In this document: positions 26,352 through 35,155 of the stretch, one piece after another
Position numbering within the stretch: the first letter of the stretch is position 1
How the letters are laid out: each line of letters starts with the position of its first letter
Source: Actinokineospora globicatena
GTDB lineage: Bacteria > Actinomycetota > Actinomycetes > Mycobacteriales > Pseudonocardiaceae
Direction of reading: 5' to 3'
DNA length: 64,000 bases
Assembly (NCBI RefSeq): GCF_024171945.1
Contig: NZ_JAMTCR010000004.1
Coordinates: forward strand, 62,001 to 126,000
Made by a program: the position numbers and the translations under genes
Notes under the pieces: model-generated
Databases searched by the model: none
What the model was told of the DNA's origin: nothing
Seen by the model: only the letters and a program-made list of their open reading frames with translations

Positions 26352-27629
26352 ATGTCTGATGTGGGTCCGAGAGACGCGGCCGACAGCACCGATGCGGCGA
26401 CGCTGTTGGCCTCGGAGATCAAGCGGCGACGCCTTGCCGCCAACTTGAGCCAGCCCCAGTTGGCGTCAGCGATCGGGTACACCCGTCAGTACGTGTCCCT
26501 GGCCGAGCGTCAGCGCGCGAACCTGCCGTCCCATGAACTGATCAACGCGATTGACGCAGCCCTACAAGCCAACGGCGAGCTGGTTGATCTACGCGTTGCG
26601 GCTAGGGCGCAACGGATCGCTCTCCGAACGCGATCGCCAGAACCGAGTGGCTCCGGCGACGGCGTGGATCGCCGCGAGTTTCTTGGTGCGACGACCGCCG
26701 CGGTGATCGGGTTGTCGGCGTTCTTCGCGAACCGCGGTGGGCATCTGGGTGCGTCCAACATCGGGATGTTGACTGCCCGCACGGCGCAGTTGCGTCGCCT
26801 GGACAACTACCTCGGTGGGAGCGACACCTACCAGATCTATGCGGCCGAGTTGGAACGGACGGTGGCCTTCGCTCGTACCGCGCGGTGCACTGATGTGATC
26901 ATGAGTCGGCTGCTGGGGGTGGTCGCTGAGCAGGCGCAGATGGCGGGCTGGGCCGCGTTCGATGCCGGGATGTTGGAGGAGGCGACGAGCCACTACGAGG
27001 AGAGCCTGGCCGCAGCGCGCGAGAGCGGTGACGCGGCGTTGGAGGGCAACGCTCTGGCGTTCCTTGCCTACGTGGATGTGTCCGCGAAACGTCCCAACAT
27101 CCAAATGGCCGAGGACTCGTTCGCGACAGCGGCACGCGTGGCGACTCCCCGGGTGAAGGCGTTGCTGGCTGAGCGCAAGGCGTGGACATACGCGGTCGCC
27201 GGTGACGTCGCGAACACCGACCGGTCGTTGGCGGTCGCGCGTGAGGCTCTGTCACTGCCCGCTGACGACGTCGAGCCCGATTGGGTGTTCTGGGTCGACG
27301 AGGACGAACTCGACATCATGGCCGGGCGCTGCTGGACCGAACTCCAGCGGCCGCTGCGCGCGGTGCCGCTGCTGGACAAGGCGCTGTCCCGGTTCGATCC
27401 CCTGCACGCTCGGGACAAGTCCCTATACCAGACCTGGCTGGCCCACTCGCTGGTGGACGGCGGCGAGATCGAGCGAGCAGCATCCGTGCTCACAGACTCA
27501 CATCGCCTAGCCAGCGGCGTCGGGTCAGTGCGTCCCCTCAACCGTGTCCGCGAAGTGTCACGCCGCCTGGAACCACACAGGCAGGTCCACGTGGTCGCGC
27601 AGGCGCTTCAGGAGATCAGCCTTGCGTGA
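26352..27629 (+). CDS. XRE-family regulator with TPR-like C-terminus
   Basis: The protein has 425 aa. The N-terminal XRE domain spans about residues 20-75 (IKRRRLAANLSQPQLASAIG, then YTRQYVSLAERQRANLPS). A twin-arginine-like stretch (DRREFLGATTAAVIGLSAFF) and helical TPR-like repeats follow. Such proteins are common actinomycete regulators. ATG 26352 has GGGGG about 8 nt upstream. The QYVSLAER signature is shared with the two other large XRE proteins of ICE2. The end overlaps the CutA-like gene by 14 nt, convergent. Confidence 0.78.
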   Translation: MSDVGPRDAADSTDAATLLASEIKRRRLAANLSQPQLASAIGYTRQYVSLAERQRANLPSHELINAIDAALQANGELVDLRVAARAQRIALRTRSPEPSGSGDGVDRREFLGATTAAVIGLSAFFANRGGHLGASNIGMLTARTAQLRRLDNYLGGSDTYQIYAAELERTVAFARTARCTDVIMSRLLGVVAEQAQMAGWAAFDAGMLEEATSHYEESLAAARESGDAALEGNALAFLAYVDVSAKRPNIQMAEDSFATAARVATPRVKALLAERKAWTYAVAGDVANTDRSLAVAREALSLPADDVEPDWVFWVDEDELDIMAGRCWTELQRPLRAVPLLDKALSRFDPLHARDKSLYQTWLAHSLVDGGEIERAASVLTDSHRLASGVGSVRPLNRVREVSRRLEPHRQVHVVAQALQEISLA

Positions 27630-27951
27630 CGTCCGGTGACACGGTGCGGGTGAGCCAGTCGAAGTAGGCCGCGGACCCCTCCGTGAGAGGAATGGCGGTG
27701 ACTTCGGGGTTGTCCCAGTCGTGCTCGGAGACGAGGTGGTCCCGCAAGTCGGCGAAGCGCTCATTGGTCGTCTTGAGGAGCACCTGCCACTCTTCGCCCT
27801 CGCCGAGTTCACCCAGGTGCCAGAACACCGACCCAACAGGACCGATCACCTGGGCACTCGCCGCGAGTCGAGAACCCACAGCGGAGCGCGCCAGCCGGGT
27901 GGCCGCGTCCTTGGTGGCCGCAGTGGTGGAGACCTGAAGGAAACCTGTCAT
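27616..27951 (-). CDS. cutA: CutA1-like divalent cation tolerance protein
   Basis: The protein has 111 aa, the usual CutA1 length. It starts FLQVSTTAATKDAATRLARS and has the later CutA pattern EEWQVLLKTTNERFADLRDH and HDWDNPEVTAIPL. CutA1 proteins are trimeric, ferredoxin-fold; metal tolerance is the historical assignment. It is unusual cargo for a mobile element. It is convergent with the XRE gene. Confidence 0.85.
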   Translation of the reverse strand: MTGFLQVSTTAATKDAATRLARSAVGSRLAASAQVIGPVGSVFWHLGELGEGEEWQVLLKTTNERFADLRDHLVSEHDWDNPEVTAIPLTEGSAAYFDWLTRTVSPDVTQG

Positions 27952-28069
27952 AGGTCAACAGCGTAGCTCGGTCATCCAGCCGACAGTCGATACCAAGCGC
28001 TTCGCCTTGGTGCACGAGGCCATGAGCAAGTTCATCGCTCCTATGCCCCCGTGAACCAAGACTGGTTGA

Positions 28070-28849
28070 TCAGGTGATGCTGTTCGCGGCTGTGTGGCTG
28101 GCTCGATCGGGTCTGTCTCGGTTCTGAGTTGATGGCCACCGTTGGCCCGGCGTGGCGATCGTGGTTGGGATGGCGGGTGATCGCGCGACGGCGGTGGCGT
28201 CGAGTGCGAGAGCGAGGTGGGTAAGGAGCAGGTGGTGGACACCCGCGGTGATCGCAGTTTGCTCGGCTTGGTACGGGGTGGTGTGGTGACGCCCGGGTAC
28301 GGCCGCTCCGGCTTCGCAGAGGAAGAGGTCGGCGTCTCGTGCCAGGTCAGTGATGGCGTCGCAGGGTTCGGTGTCACCCGAGTAGGCCAGGCAAGTATTC
28401 GATCCCTCGACTCGCACACCGAATCCGGGCACCGAATGCTCGACCGCCCGGGTGGTCAGGGTCAGGCTGCCGTGGACGGCGGTGTGGTGGTCGCGCAGTT
28501 CGTAGGCGTCGAAGATGCTATCGACGAGGGTGGTGTCGAGGGTGCCGGTGAGCATGTGGTTGAGGCGTTGGGCCCATCCGGGCGGTCCGTAGACAGTGAT
28601 GCGGGGCGCGTCGGGTGTGTTGAGCGCCCAGTTCGACCAGGCGAGCAGGTCGGCGCTGTGGTCGGGGTGCAAGTGCGAGATCCACAACGCGGTGACCTCA
28701 GCGGGCGGCAGATGGTCCTGCAGAGCGGCGAAGGTGCCCGAGCCGCAGTCGAGGACGATATGGGTGTCGCCGTCGCTGACCAGGTATCCGGAACATGGTT
28801 GGCCTGGTGCCGGGTATGGGGTGACGCAGCCCAGTACGACGAGTTGCAC
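28070..28849 (-). CDS. MBL-fold metal-dependent hydrolase (RNase Z-like)
   Basis: The protein has 259 aa. The metallo-beta-lactamase signature is SHLHPDHSADL at about residues 59-69, with later metal ligands in YSGDTEPCD and the His of LLLTHLA. It resembles RNase Z/phosphonate-type MBL hydrolases. The substrate is unknown. Only 3 nt separate it from the upstream XRE gene, so the pair is one operon. The last 30 residues look unusual for the family. Confidence 0.8.
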   Translation of the reverse strand: MQLVVLGCVTPYPAPGQPCSGYLVSDGDTHIVLDCGSGTFAALQDHLPPAEVTALWISHLHPDHSADLLAWSNWALNTPDAPRITVYGPPGWAQRLNHMLTGTLDTTLVDSIFDAYELRDHHTAVHGSLTLTTRAVEHSVPGFGVRVEGSNTCLAYSGDTEPCDAITDLARDADLFLCEAGAAVPGRHHTTPYQAEQTAITAGVHHLLLTHLALALDATAVARSPAIPTTIATPGQRWPSTQNRDRPDRASHTAANSIT

Positions 28850-28852
28850 GGG

Positions 28853-30190
28853 TCAGCCCGCCAGAACCGTGTTGGAGGCGAAGTCGTCCAGTTGGTCGGC
28901 CCAGGCTTGTGCGGCCGGGTCAATGCGGTACGGGTCTGCGGCCAAGGTGGTGCGGAGATCGCGGAGCCTGCGCAGCGCGCCTTCAAGGCGGCGGGCGTTG
29001 GGCATGTCGAGCACGGGTTCCGCGACGGTGATCGCGGCATGCAGGTTCCCGCAGGCAAGGTGGGTGGCCGCGAGGTCGAGGCGGGTGACGGCGATGACGG
29101 CGTAGTCGAACGCCCGGTCCCGTTCGTAGCCGGCAAGGGCTTGTTCGAGATGGGTTCGGGCGTTGTCGTGATCGCCGATCCACAGGTAGGCACCGCCGAG
29201 GCAGCGTTGGCGGTTCATGTCGGTGAACAGCACAATCCCGGTTTCCTCGGCGTAGACCTGCTCCGGGATCTCGACGGTCGCGGTGTGGTGCAGGGTGGGG
29301 ATCTCGCCGAGGCGGGCCAGAGCGCGGGCGCGCATGGCGATCGCGCGGGAGGCGCTGGATCGAGTGACGGCGAGCGTGAGTGCTTCGGCGGCCAGGGTGT
29401 CCGCGGTGCCCCACTGGCCTGCCCAGAACGCGATGGCGGACTGCACGCTGCGGACCCATGACCGCAACTCGGCTTGGTCGGCCAGTTCCGCCAACTGCCA
29501 GGCACTCCGAGCATGATCCTCGGCCGCCGCGTTCTGGCCGAAGAAGTCGCTGGCGGCTATAGCCAGATACCCACAGGTGCGGGCGGCCAACGCGTGCAAC
29601 CTGCGGGCTTGCTGTGGCCACATCGGCTGATCGAGCAACCGGAACAGCTCATCTCGCACATCCCGACACCGCACTACGACAACGGCGGGTGCTTCTTCGA
29701 GGAACTCCTCGGCCAGGCGGAGCACCTCGGCCTCGAACTGTTCCAGGACCGCCTCGTGCAGCCCATACCCCCCGTGGCGGCGCGCGAAGGCCACGGAGTC
29801 TGCGGCATCCGCCCGGACCACGTCGTGCACGACGACGGTCGACAGCTCAACCGGGACCAACGCATTGCCCGGAGACGCCTGGAGGGCTTCCCGCTGACGG
29901 GAACGACTGAGAGCGGCCTCCCTGTGCAGCTCGACGAGCACGCCTGCCGCGTCTAGCGCAGTGTCCAATGCCCGGACCAGATCTGCGGAGGGCAGTCCTC
30001 GACTGGGGCGCTCGGCGAGGGACACGTACTGACGGGAGTAGCCGATCCGCGCGGCCAACTGAGCATGGCTAAGCCCGCTGGCACGACGCCGAGCCCGGAT
30101 CTCCTCGGTCAAGCACACGATGGCCGGATCGACCTCTGGCGCAGCCGGTTCGGGTTCCGCGTTCTCGACGGTGTCCACCCCAGGCAGCAT
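28853..30190 (-). CDS. XRE-family regulator
   Basis: The protein has 445 aa. The XRE domain covers about residues 28-85 (ARRRASGLSHAQLAARIG, YSRQYVSLAERPSRGLPS). A long alpha-helical, TPR-like domain follows. It is the closest relative in the window of the N-terminal part of 31723-33210, with the same YSRQYVSLAERP and GLPSADLVRALD signatures. It is translated ahead of the MBL hydrolase gene and may sense that enzyme's substrate or product (inference). Confidence 0.78.
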   Translation of the reverse strand: MLPGVDTVENAEPEPAAPEVDPAIVCLTEEIRARRRASGLSHAQLAARIGYSRQYVSLAERPSRGLPSADLVRALDTALDAAGVLVELHREAALSRSRQREALQASPGNALVPVELSTVVVHDVVRADAADSVAFARRHGGYGLHEAVLEQFEAEVLRLAEEFLEEAPAVVVVRCRDVRDELFRLLDQPMWPQQARRLHALAARTCGYLAIAASDFFGQNAAAEDHARSAWQLAELADQAELRSWVRSVQSAIAFWAGQWGTADTLAAEALTLAVTRSSASRAIAMRARALARLGEIPTLHHTATVEIPEQVYAEETGIVLFTDMNRQRCLGGAYLWIGDHDNARTHLEQALAGYERDRAFDYAVIAVTRLDLAATHLACGNLHAAITVAEPVLDMPNARRLEGALRRLRDLRTTLAADPYRIDPAAQAWADQLDDFASNTVLAG

Positions 30191-30217
30191 ACGGACACTC
30201 GGTTGCTGAAACCGGAC

Positions 30218-30688
30218 TCAGCGGATCTCGTCACCGAGGCGCATGAGCGGGACGTTGTAAAGGTCAGCTTGGCGGACGCGGTGCATGGCAGGTGCCGTGA
30301 CCTCGATGATGAGCATCTCCGTGAGGAACTGGACCTGGGCGCCGAGCAGGTGGCTGGTGTGCGCGGTAGCGCTGTGTTCCTTGAGTCCGACGGTGACGTG
30401 GATGTGGGGTGCGACGCGCCCTTCGACCGGATCCCACGCGAGGGTGCCGCCACCGAAGGCTTCGGCGTTGGTGAGGTGGACTTGGCTCCACACGGGAGCT
30501 TGGGGGTCGTCGAGTTTGTCGCAGGTGCCAACGATCTGGACGTCGGCGAAGCCCGCGATGAAGCCGGGGATGTAGCCCTGGCGGAGGTTGTTGTCGCGGC
30601 AGAACTGGTCGAGGGCTTCGAAGAAGTCGTCGCCGTGGTCGAAGGTGACGGCGAAGCTGCGGCCGAGGGTGAGTTCGTGACTATGCAT
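30218..30688 (-). CDS. PPC (DUF296) domain protein
   Basis: The protein has 156 aa. The fold is recognised by GRSFAVTFDHGDDFFEALDQ, GYIPGFIAGFADVQIVG and the metal-binding-like APHIHVTVG. PPC/DUF296 proteins occur alone in prokaryotes and with AT-hooks in plants; their biochemical role is unclear. ATG 30688 overlaps the asparaginase stop by 8 nt, so the two are probably translated together. Confidence 0.8.
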   Translation of the reverse strand: MHSHELTLGRSFAVTFDHGDDFFEALDQFCRDNNLRQGYIPGFIAGFADVQIVGTCDKLDDPQAPVWSQVHLTNAEAFGGGTLAWDPVEGRVAPHIHVTVGLKEHSATAHTSHLLGAQVQFLTEMLIIEVTAPAMHRVRQADLYNVPLMRLGDEIR

Positions 30689-31682
30689 TCCCGCTCCCGG
30701 TGAAGACAGCACGGATGGTGTTGTGGTCGTTCCCGGTGGCCAGGAGGCGGTGCAGCAGGATCCGGGCCTTGAGTGGGTCGAGGAAGCCCGCGGGGATGAG
30801 GCCGCGAGCGATGAGGTCGGACTCGGAGCCGGGGAACGCGTAGGTGCGGGTGAGCACCGATCCGGCGCCGGTGCGGGAAGCCAGCACAACAGGCTTGGCG
30901 GCGGCCAACTCGGTCAGGATCCCGACGACGTTGGCGGGTACGTGCCCGACGCCGAACCCAGCGACCACCAAGGCGTCGAACTGGTCGGCGGTGGCGCGGA
31001 GCAGGGTCCCGGTGTCGCCGAGGACCATGGTGACCAGCCCGACCTCGACCTGCCGAGTGCCCGCGCCCGGCACGGTGACGCGAGTGGTCGGCTTGTTGAG
31101 GACCTGGGGTCGGCCTTCGACGAAATAGCCGAGCGGGCCGCCGTTGGCCGAGACGAAAGCGTGGCCGCTCGTCGAGTGTGTTTTGCGCACGCGGGATGCG
31201 GCGTGGATCTCGTCGGCGAACACCACCAGCCCACCCAGATCCCGAGCAGTTGGGTGCGCGGCGGTCTGGATCGCGGCGAGCAGGTTCGCAGGCCCGTCAG
31301 CGCCCGCCATGGTGGGGTTGCGCATCGCGCCGGTGACCACGACCGGCTCCGGGCGGGTGTGAGAGAGGTCGAGGAAGAACGCAGTCTCCTCGATGGTGTC
31401 GGTACCTTGTGTGACCACCACTCCGTCCGCGCCGGCCGCCAGCTGCTTCTCGATCGCGGCGGCCAACTTGTCGAGGTCGTCGAACGACAGCGAGGCCCCC
31501 GGCACGCGTCGGAAGTCGACGATCTCGACATCGATACCGGTCTCGGCGAGGCCCGGTACCGCTGCCACAAGCTGCTCCGCCGACAACGCGGGAACGACAC
31601 CACCGCTCGGGGTGGAGGTCATGGCGATAGTGCCGCCGAGGCCGAAGACGACCACGCGTGGCACGGAGGCGATGTCAGGCAC
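30681..31682 (-). CDS. L-asparaginase (type I/II family)
   Basis: The protein has 333 aa. The catalytic signatures are GLGGTIAMT (T18) and VVTQGTDTIEET (T94, D95), with later family motifs VVVTGAMRNP and GPANLLAA. No signal peptide is present, so it should be cytoplasmic. It lies between an XRE regulator 40 bp upstream and the PPC gene, all on the minus strand. The regulator may respond to asparagine or a related amide (inference). Confidence 0.9.
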   Translation of the reverse strand: MPDIASVPRVVVFGLGGTIAMTSTPSGGVVPALSAEQLVAAVPGLAETGIDVEIVDFRRVPGASLSFDDLDKLAAAIEKQLAAGADGVVVTQGTDTIEETAFFLDLSHTRPEPVVVTGAMRNPTMAGADGPANLLAAIQTAAHPTARDLGGLVVFADEIHAASRVRKTHSTSGHAFVSANGGPLGYFVEGRPQVLNKPTTRVTVPGAGTRQVEVGLVTMVLGDTGTLLRATADQFDALVVAGFGVGHVPANVVGILTELAAAKPVVLASRTGAGSVLTRTYAFPGSESDLIARGLIPAGFLDPLKARILLHRLLATGNDHNTIRAVFTGSGNA

Positions 31683-31722
31683 AGGTCACCTTCTGCTCGT
31701 CCGGCTGGGGATCGTCGGCAGC

Positions 31723-33210
31723 CTAGCTGGCGGCTTGCGCGACGGTCGCGACAAAGCGGCAGGCCTGATCAACGCCCTCGGTGGAGACCAGGCGGCTGCG
31801 TGGGGCGGCGAGTCCGCTGATGCCGTACTCGCCGATCTCGGCGCATCGGCGGGTCAGCCAGGTCCAGTCGAGGGTGAGGTAGTCGGCGAGGGCGCGTAGT
31901 CGTTGACCTGGGGTTTCGGCGGCCACGATGGAGTGGTCCTGGGCGTAGGCGGTGGCGTCGGCGAACTCGCGGATCAGGGGCACGGTGTCGGTGACGTCGA
32001 CCTGCCAGACGCCGTCGGCGCCGACCCAGTTGGCGACGATGGCGTTGCGGTGGCCGTCGAAGACGAACCCGGGCAGCGCTGTGTACTCGGCGGCGGTGGT
32101 GACCGCGACGGTGATGCCGAAGGACTCCATCAGGGCGGCGGCGAGCAGGAGCAGGATGCGTTCGGCCGGGTCGGAGTCCTTGACCGTGTCGGGCGGGATG
32201 CAGAACACCCGGGTGGGGTGCTCGCCGCTGGTGGCGCGCGATTCGCGCAGGTAGGAGTACTTGTGCGCGAACAGCAGCCAGGTGCTGGCTTCTTCTCCGC
32301 GTTGTTCGCGGGTCCAGAATGCCGGGGTGCTGGTGAGCGAGTCGGTGTGGCGCAGGATGTGGCTGGCGCAGAACTGGGAGCCCAGCCACATGCGCGAGAC
32401 CGGGGCTAGGTCGTGGACGAATTCCCGGCCGACCGCGGAGCGGGGCAAATCCGCGTAGGCGGCTATTTGCCCCCTGCTGTCCTCCAGGAGCGCGTCGTCG
32501 TCAAGGAGAGCTTCCTCGATGTTGGCGATCGCCCACAACACGCCGAGGGTGAGATCATCCAGGGCATAAGCCCTGGTCATGAGCAGGCGCACCTGGTCGG
32601 GCGCTCCCGCGAGACGGCGACGGACCTGGCGGGTGTCCAGGCCGTACAGGGCGGGTGCCTGGTCGTGCGGTCCGACGCCGATGACCAGACCGCGGCGGGG
32701 TCGGCGCACGAAGGAGTCCTCGGCGAATCCGCTCGGCACAGCGGCAAGGACCCGGCCATCGACGCTGGCCGGGAACGCCACGGCGGGAATCGTGGTTCCG
32801 GCGAAGAACCGCCCGGCGGGTGCTTGGACCGCGACCTCGTCATCCGGACCGCGACCGACCAACGCGACGGAGCTACCGCGATGCAGGGTTGCAGCCACGG
32901 GTGCCATCGCGCTCACCGAGCTACTGCGTCGAGTTTGCTTCGCGAGATCGGCGCGCTCACGCAACTCCATCAAAGACCCACTCGCAGCCAGAGCACCGTC
33001 GAGAGCGCGAACGAGGTCAGCGGAGGGAAGCCCTTTGCGTGGTCGTTCGGCCAGCGACACGTATTGGCGCGAGTACCCGACCATGGCGGCGAGCTGCGCA
33101 TGGCTGAGGTCCGCTGCCTTGCGCAGGCGCCGGATCTCCCCAGCCAGCACGGCAACGGCAGGTTCCACGTCCTCGTCTTGCACCGCACCACTAGCGCGGT
33201 CATCGGTCAT
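31723..33210 (-). CDS. XRE-family regulator with large C-terminal domain
   Basis: The protein has 495 aa. The XRE domain lies at about residues 25-85 (LRKAADLSHAQLAAMVG, YSRQYVSLAERPRKGLPS). The 400-residue C-terminal domain includes a stretch resembling a transglutaminase/papain-like fold (EHPTRVFCIPPDT, ALMESFGITVAVTTAAEYTA, WVGADGVWQVDVTDT), with a possible Cys-His-Asp set that I cannot confirm. ATG 33210 is preceded by GGAG. It is divergent from the radical SAM operon and heads the asparaginase-PPC operon, so it may control both. Confidence 0.72.
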   Translation of the reverse strand: MTDDRASGAVQDEDVEPAVAVLAGEIRRLRKAADLSHAQLAAMVGYSRQYVSLAERPRKGLPSADLVRALDGALAASGSLMELRERADLAKQTRRSSSVSAMAPVAATLHRGSSVALVGRGPDDEVAVQAPAGRFFAGTTIPAVAFPASVDGRVLAAVPSGFAEDSFVRRPRRGLVIGVGPHDQAPALYGLDTRQVRRRLAGAPDQVRLLMTRAYALDDLTLGVLWAIANIEEALLDDDALLEDSRGQIAAYADLPRSAVGREFVHDLAPVSRMWLGSQFCASHILRHTDSLTSTPAFWTREQRGEEASTWLLFAHKYSYLRESRATSGEHPTRVFCIPPDTVKDSDPAERILLLLAAALMESFGITVAVTTAAEYTALPGFVFDGHRNAIVANWVGADGVWQVDVTDTVPLIREFADATAYAQDHSIVAAETPGQRLRALADYLTLDWTWLTRRCAEIGEYGISGLAAPRSRLVSTEGVDQACRFVATVAQAAS

Positions 33211-33359
33211 CGCGGACTCCAGAACAGACAGAAATGGGATGGGGGCAACAACCCCCGGCGACACACCGTTACGGGTTTGCCCCATTACGTGAGCATAGGG
33301 GTCCCTGGTCATATGGCAACCAGCCCACGGTTCTTGTGTCCATGTTCGGGAGGCCCTTG
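33211..33359. promoter_or_regulatory. Divergent promoter region with inverted repeats
   Basis: GATGGGGGCAACA near 33239 is mirrored by TTTGCCCCATT near 33277. GGGGG-N6-CCCCC lies at 33241-33256. These sit between the XRE gene and the radical SAM gene, and are plausible XRE operators. Confidence 0.45.
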
Positions 33360-34553
33360 ATGACGATCTCCACTGAAGCGATCGAACCGGTGACACCAAC
33401 TCGTCGACGCCTGCCCATCCTCAACGACGAGCAGCGGACAGGTCTACGGCCGGAGTTGTTGGAGGTGGTCGAGAACCGCAAGAGTGGGTTGAGCCTGAAC
33501 CACGTCGTGGGGTGCCCGCTGGATTGCGGGTATTGCGTGCGGCACCTGTTCGACAACTTCACCATGAAGGTTCCTCGGGCGTTGATGTCGGATGAGGACG
33601 CGGTTGATCTACTGGTCGGGCACCCGTACTTCCAGGCGCATGTGACACCGGTGCAGATCTTCAACCGGGCCACGGATCCGATGTTGCCGGTGGTCAAGCC
33701 GCACACTTTCGCCACGTTGCGGCTGTTGGATGAGCGGGGGTTGACCAACCACGTGCTAGTGATCACCCGCTGGCGGATCACTCCGGAGGACTGTGCCGTA
33801 CTGAACTCGTTGCGGCACTTGAAGGTGACGTTATTGGTCACCTGGTCGGGCATCGAGCGGAAGGAGATCGAGCCGGTCGACTCGCGCATCGCCGCAGCGT
33901 CGTTGAAGGTCGCGTTCGAGCACGCTGACCGGTTTCGAGTGGTGCTGTACTGGCGGCCGATCGTGCCCGGCCTCAACGACACCGATGAGCACCTGTCAAC
34001 CGCGCTGGGCGAGTTGAGTCGGCATGCGCACGCGACGGTGTTCACGGGGTTGTTCTTCAAGGACCAGATCCGCGACTACTACCGCGCGCATGACCTGCCC
34101 GAGCCTTACGAGGACGGAGCCCGTCGCAAGATCTTCCCGCAGGACGTGGAGCGGCGGATCCTGGCGGCGGCGCGGGCGCGGGGCCATGGGTCGCCGTTGT
34201 TCCGCAAGACCAGCTGCGCGGTCGCCTACGCCCACGGGCTGGCGGACTACAACGGGCACTTCGGCATCCGGGAACTATGCGACATCTGCCCCAGCACGCA
34301 GTTGCAGCGGTGCGCGACCGCGTGGTCTCGCCCCGAGCCGGGACCGGTCGCCGCGCTGGCGAAGGACCTGGGCGGGAGGCTGGTGGAGATCACCGATCGG
34401 GCGATCCTGGTTGAGGGGTTGGACGAGCAGCGCCGATATCGCATGCAACACGGCCTCGGCTACCAGGTCCACGACCTGGCCAAGCCCCACCACCCGAGCA
34501 GACACGGCCGAGCCGATATCGGCTGGACCACCAACACGCAGGAGGCGCCATGA
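33360..34553 (+). CDS. Radical SAM protein
   Basis: The protein has 397 aa. The 4Fe-4S radical SAM motif is CPLDCGYC (C52, C56, C59). Near the C-terminal third there are more cysteines (CDICPSTQLQRC, C307, C310, C318) that could bind a second cluster or zinc. The arrangement recalls spore photoproduct lyase-like and other nucleic-acid-directed radical SAM proteins, but the substrate is unknown. ATG 33360 has a strong GGGAGG at 6-nt spacing. The next gene overlaps by 4 nt. Confidence 0.85.
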   Translation: MTISTEAIEPVTPTRRRLPILNDEQRTGLRPELLEVVENRKSGLSLNHVVGCPLDCGYCVRHLFDNFTMKVPRALMSDEDAVDLLVGHPYFQAHVTPVQIFNRATDPMLPVVKPHTFATLRLLDERGLTNHVLVITRWRITPEDCAVLNSLRHLKVTLLVTWSGIERKEIEPVDSRIAAASLKVAFEHADRFRVVLYWRPIVPGLNDTDEHLSTALGELSRHAHATVFTGLFFKDQIRDYYRAHDLPEPYEDGARRKIFPQDVERRILAAARARGHGSPLFRKTSCAVAYAHGLADYNGHFGIRELCDICPSTQLQRCATAWSRPEPGPVAALAKDLGGRLVEITDRAILVEGLDEQRRYRMQHGLGYQVHDLAKPHHPSRHGRADIGWTTNTQEAP

Positions 34554-35155
34554 CCTACTCGATTCCCCCGGTGTTGACCGGGCAGCGTTTGGCGGTCGTG
34601 GATGTCGAGGGCAACGGCGGACAGCCCCCGCAGATCGTCGAGATCGGCATCCTCACCCTCGACCAGCCCCCGGACCCAGAGCACATGTCGACGTGGTTGG
34701 TGCGTCCGGAGATGCCGATCAGCTCGGTGGTGACCCACAAGGTCCACGGCATCAGCAACACCGACGTCGCCCACAGCCCCACCTGGCCCGAGATCGCCGA
34801 CCAGATCACCACCGCGCTCACCGACCGGGTGATCGTCGCCCACAACGCCTCAGTCGAGCACCGCGTCCTCGCCGCGCATCTGCCAGGGTGGGCGCCGCCG
34901 CTGGTGCTCGACACCCTCCGTCTGGCCAAGCACGTCTGGCCACACCTGGACGGCCACGGGCTTGACCGGCTCATCGCCCACACGGGGTTCGACGCCGACG
35001 AGTTCGCGGGGCAGCGACATCGCGCGGGTTACGACGCGTGGATGACCGCCCGACTCCTGCTCACCCTCGCCGAGCAGTCCGGCCATGACTGGCCCGCCCT
35101 CGTGCGCGCCGCCGCGTTGCCCGGATTCGACACCGCAGAGGGGGGTCTGTGGTGA
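34550..35155 (+). CDS. DnaQ-like 3'-5' exonuclease (DEDDh type)
   Basis: The protein has 201 aa. ExoI is VVDVEGNGG (D18, E20) and ExoIII is HRAGYDAWMTARLL (H and D of the DEDDh set). The ExoII segment is AHNASVEHRVLA, where Glu takes the place of the usual Asp. Overlap with radical SAM (ATGA) and with the downstream P-loop gene indicates one operon. A function in trimming a nucleic acid or nucleotide-linked substrate is inferred from the family only. Confidence 0.85.
   Translation: MTYSIPPVLTGQRLAVVDVEGNGGQPPQIVEIGILTLDQPPDPEHMSTWLVRPEMPISSVVTHKVHGISNTDVAHSPTWPEIADQITTALTDRVIVAHNASVEHRVLAAHLPGWAPPLVLDTLRLAKHVWPHLDGHGLDRLIAHTGFDADEFAGQRHRAGYDAWMTARLLLTLAEQSGHDWPALVRAAALPGFDTAEGGLW

Noticed and set aside
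33241-33256. GGGGG-N6-CCCCC as a terminator
   Set aside because: It lies between divergent promoters and has no downstream T tract; an operator role is more likely.
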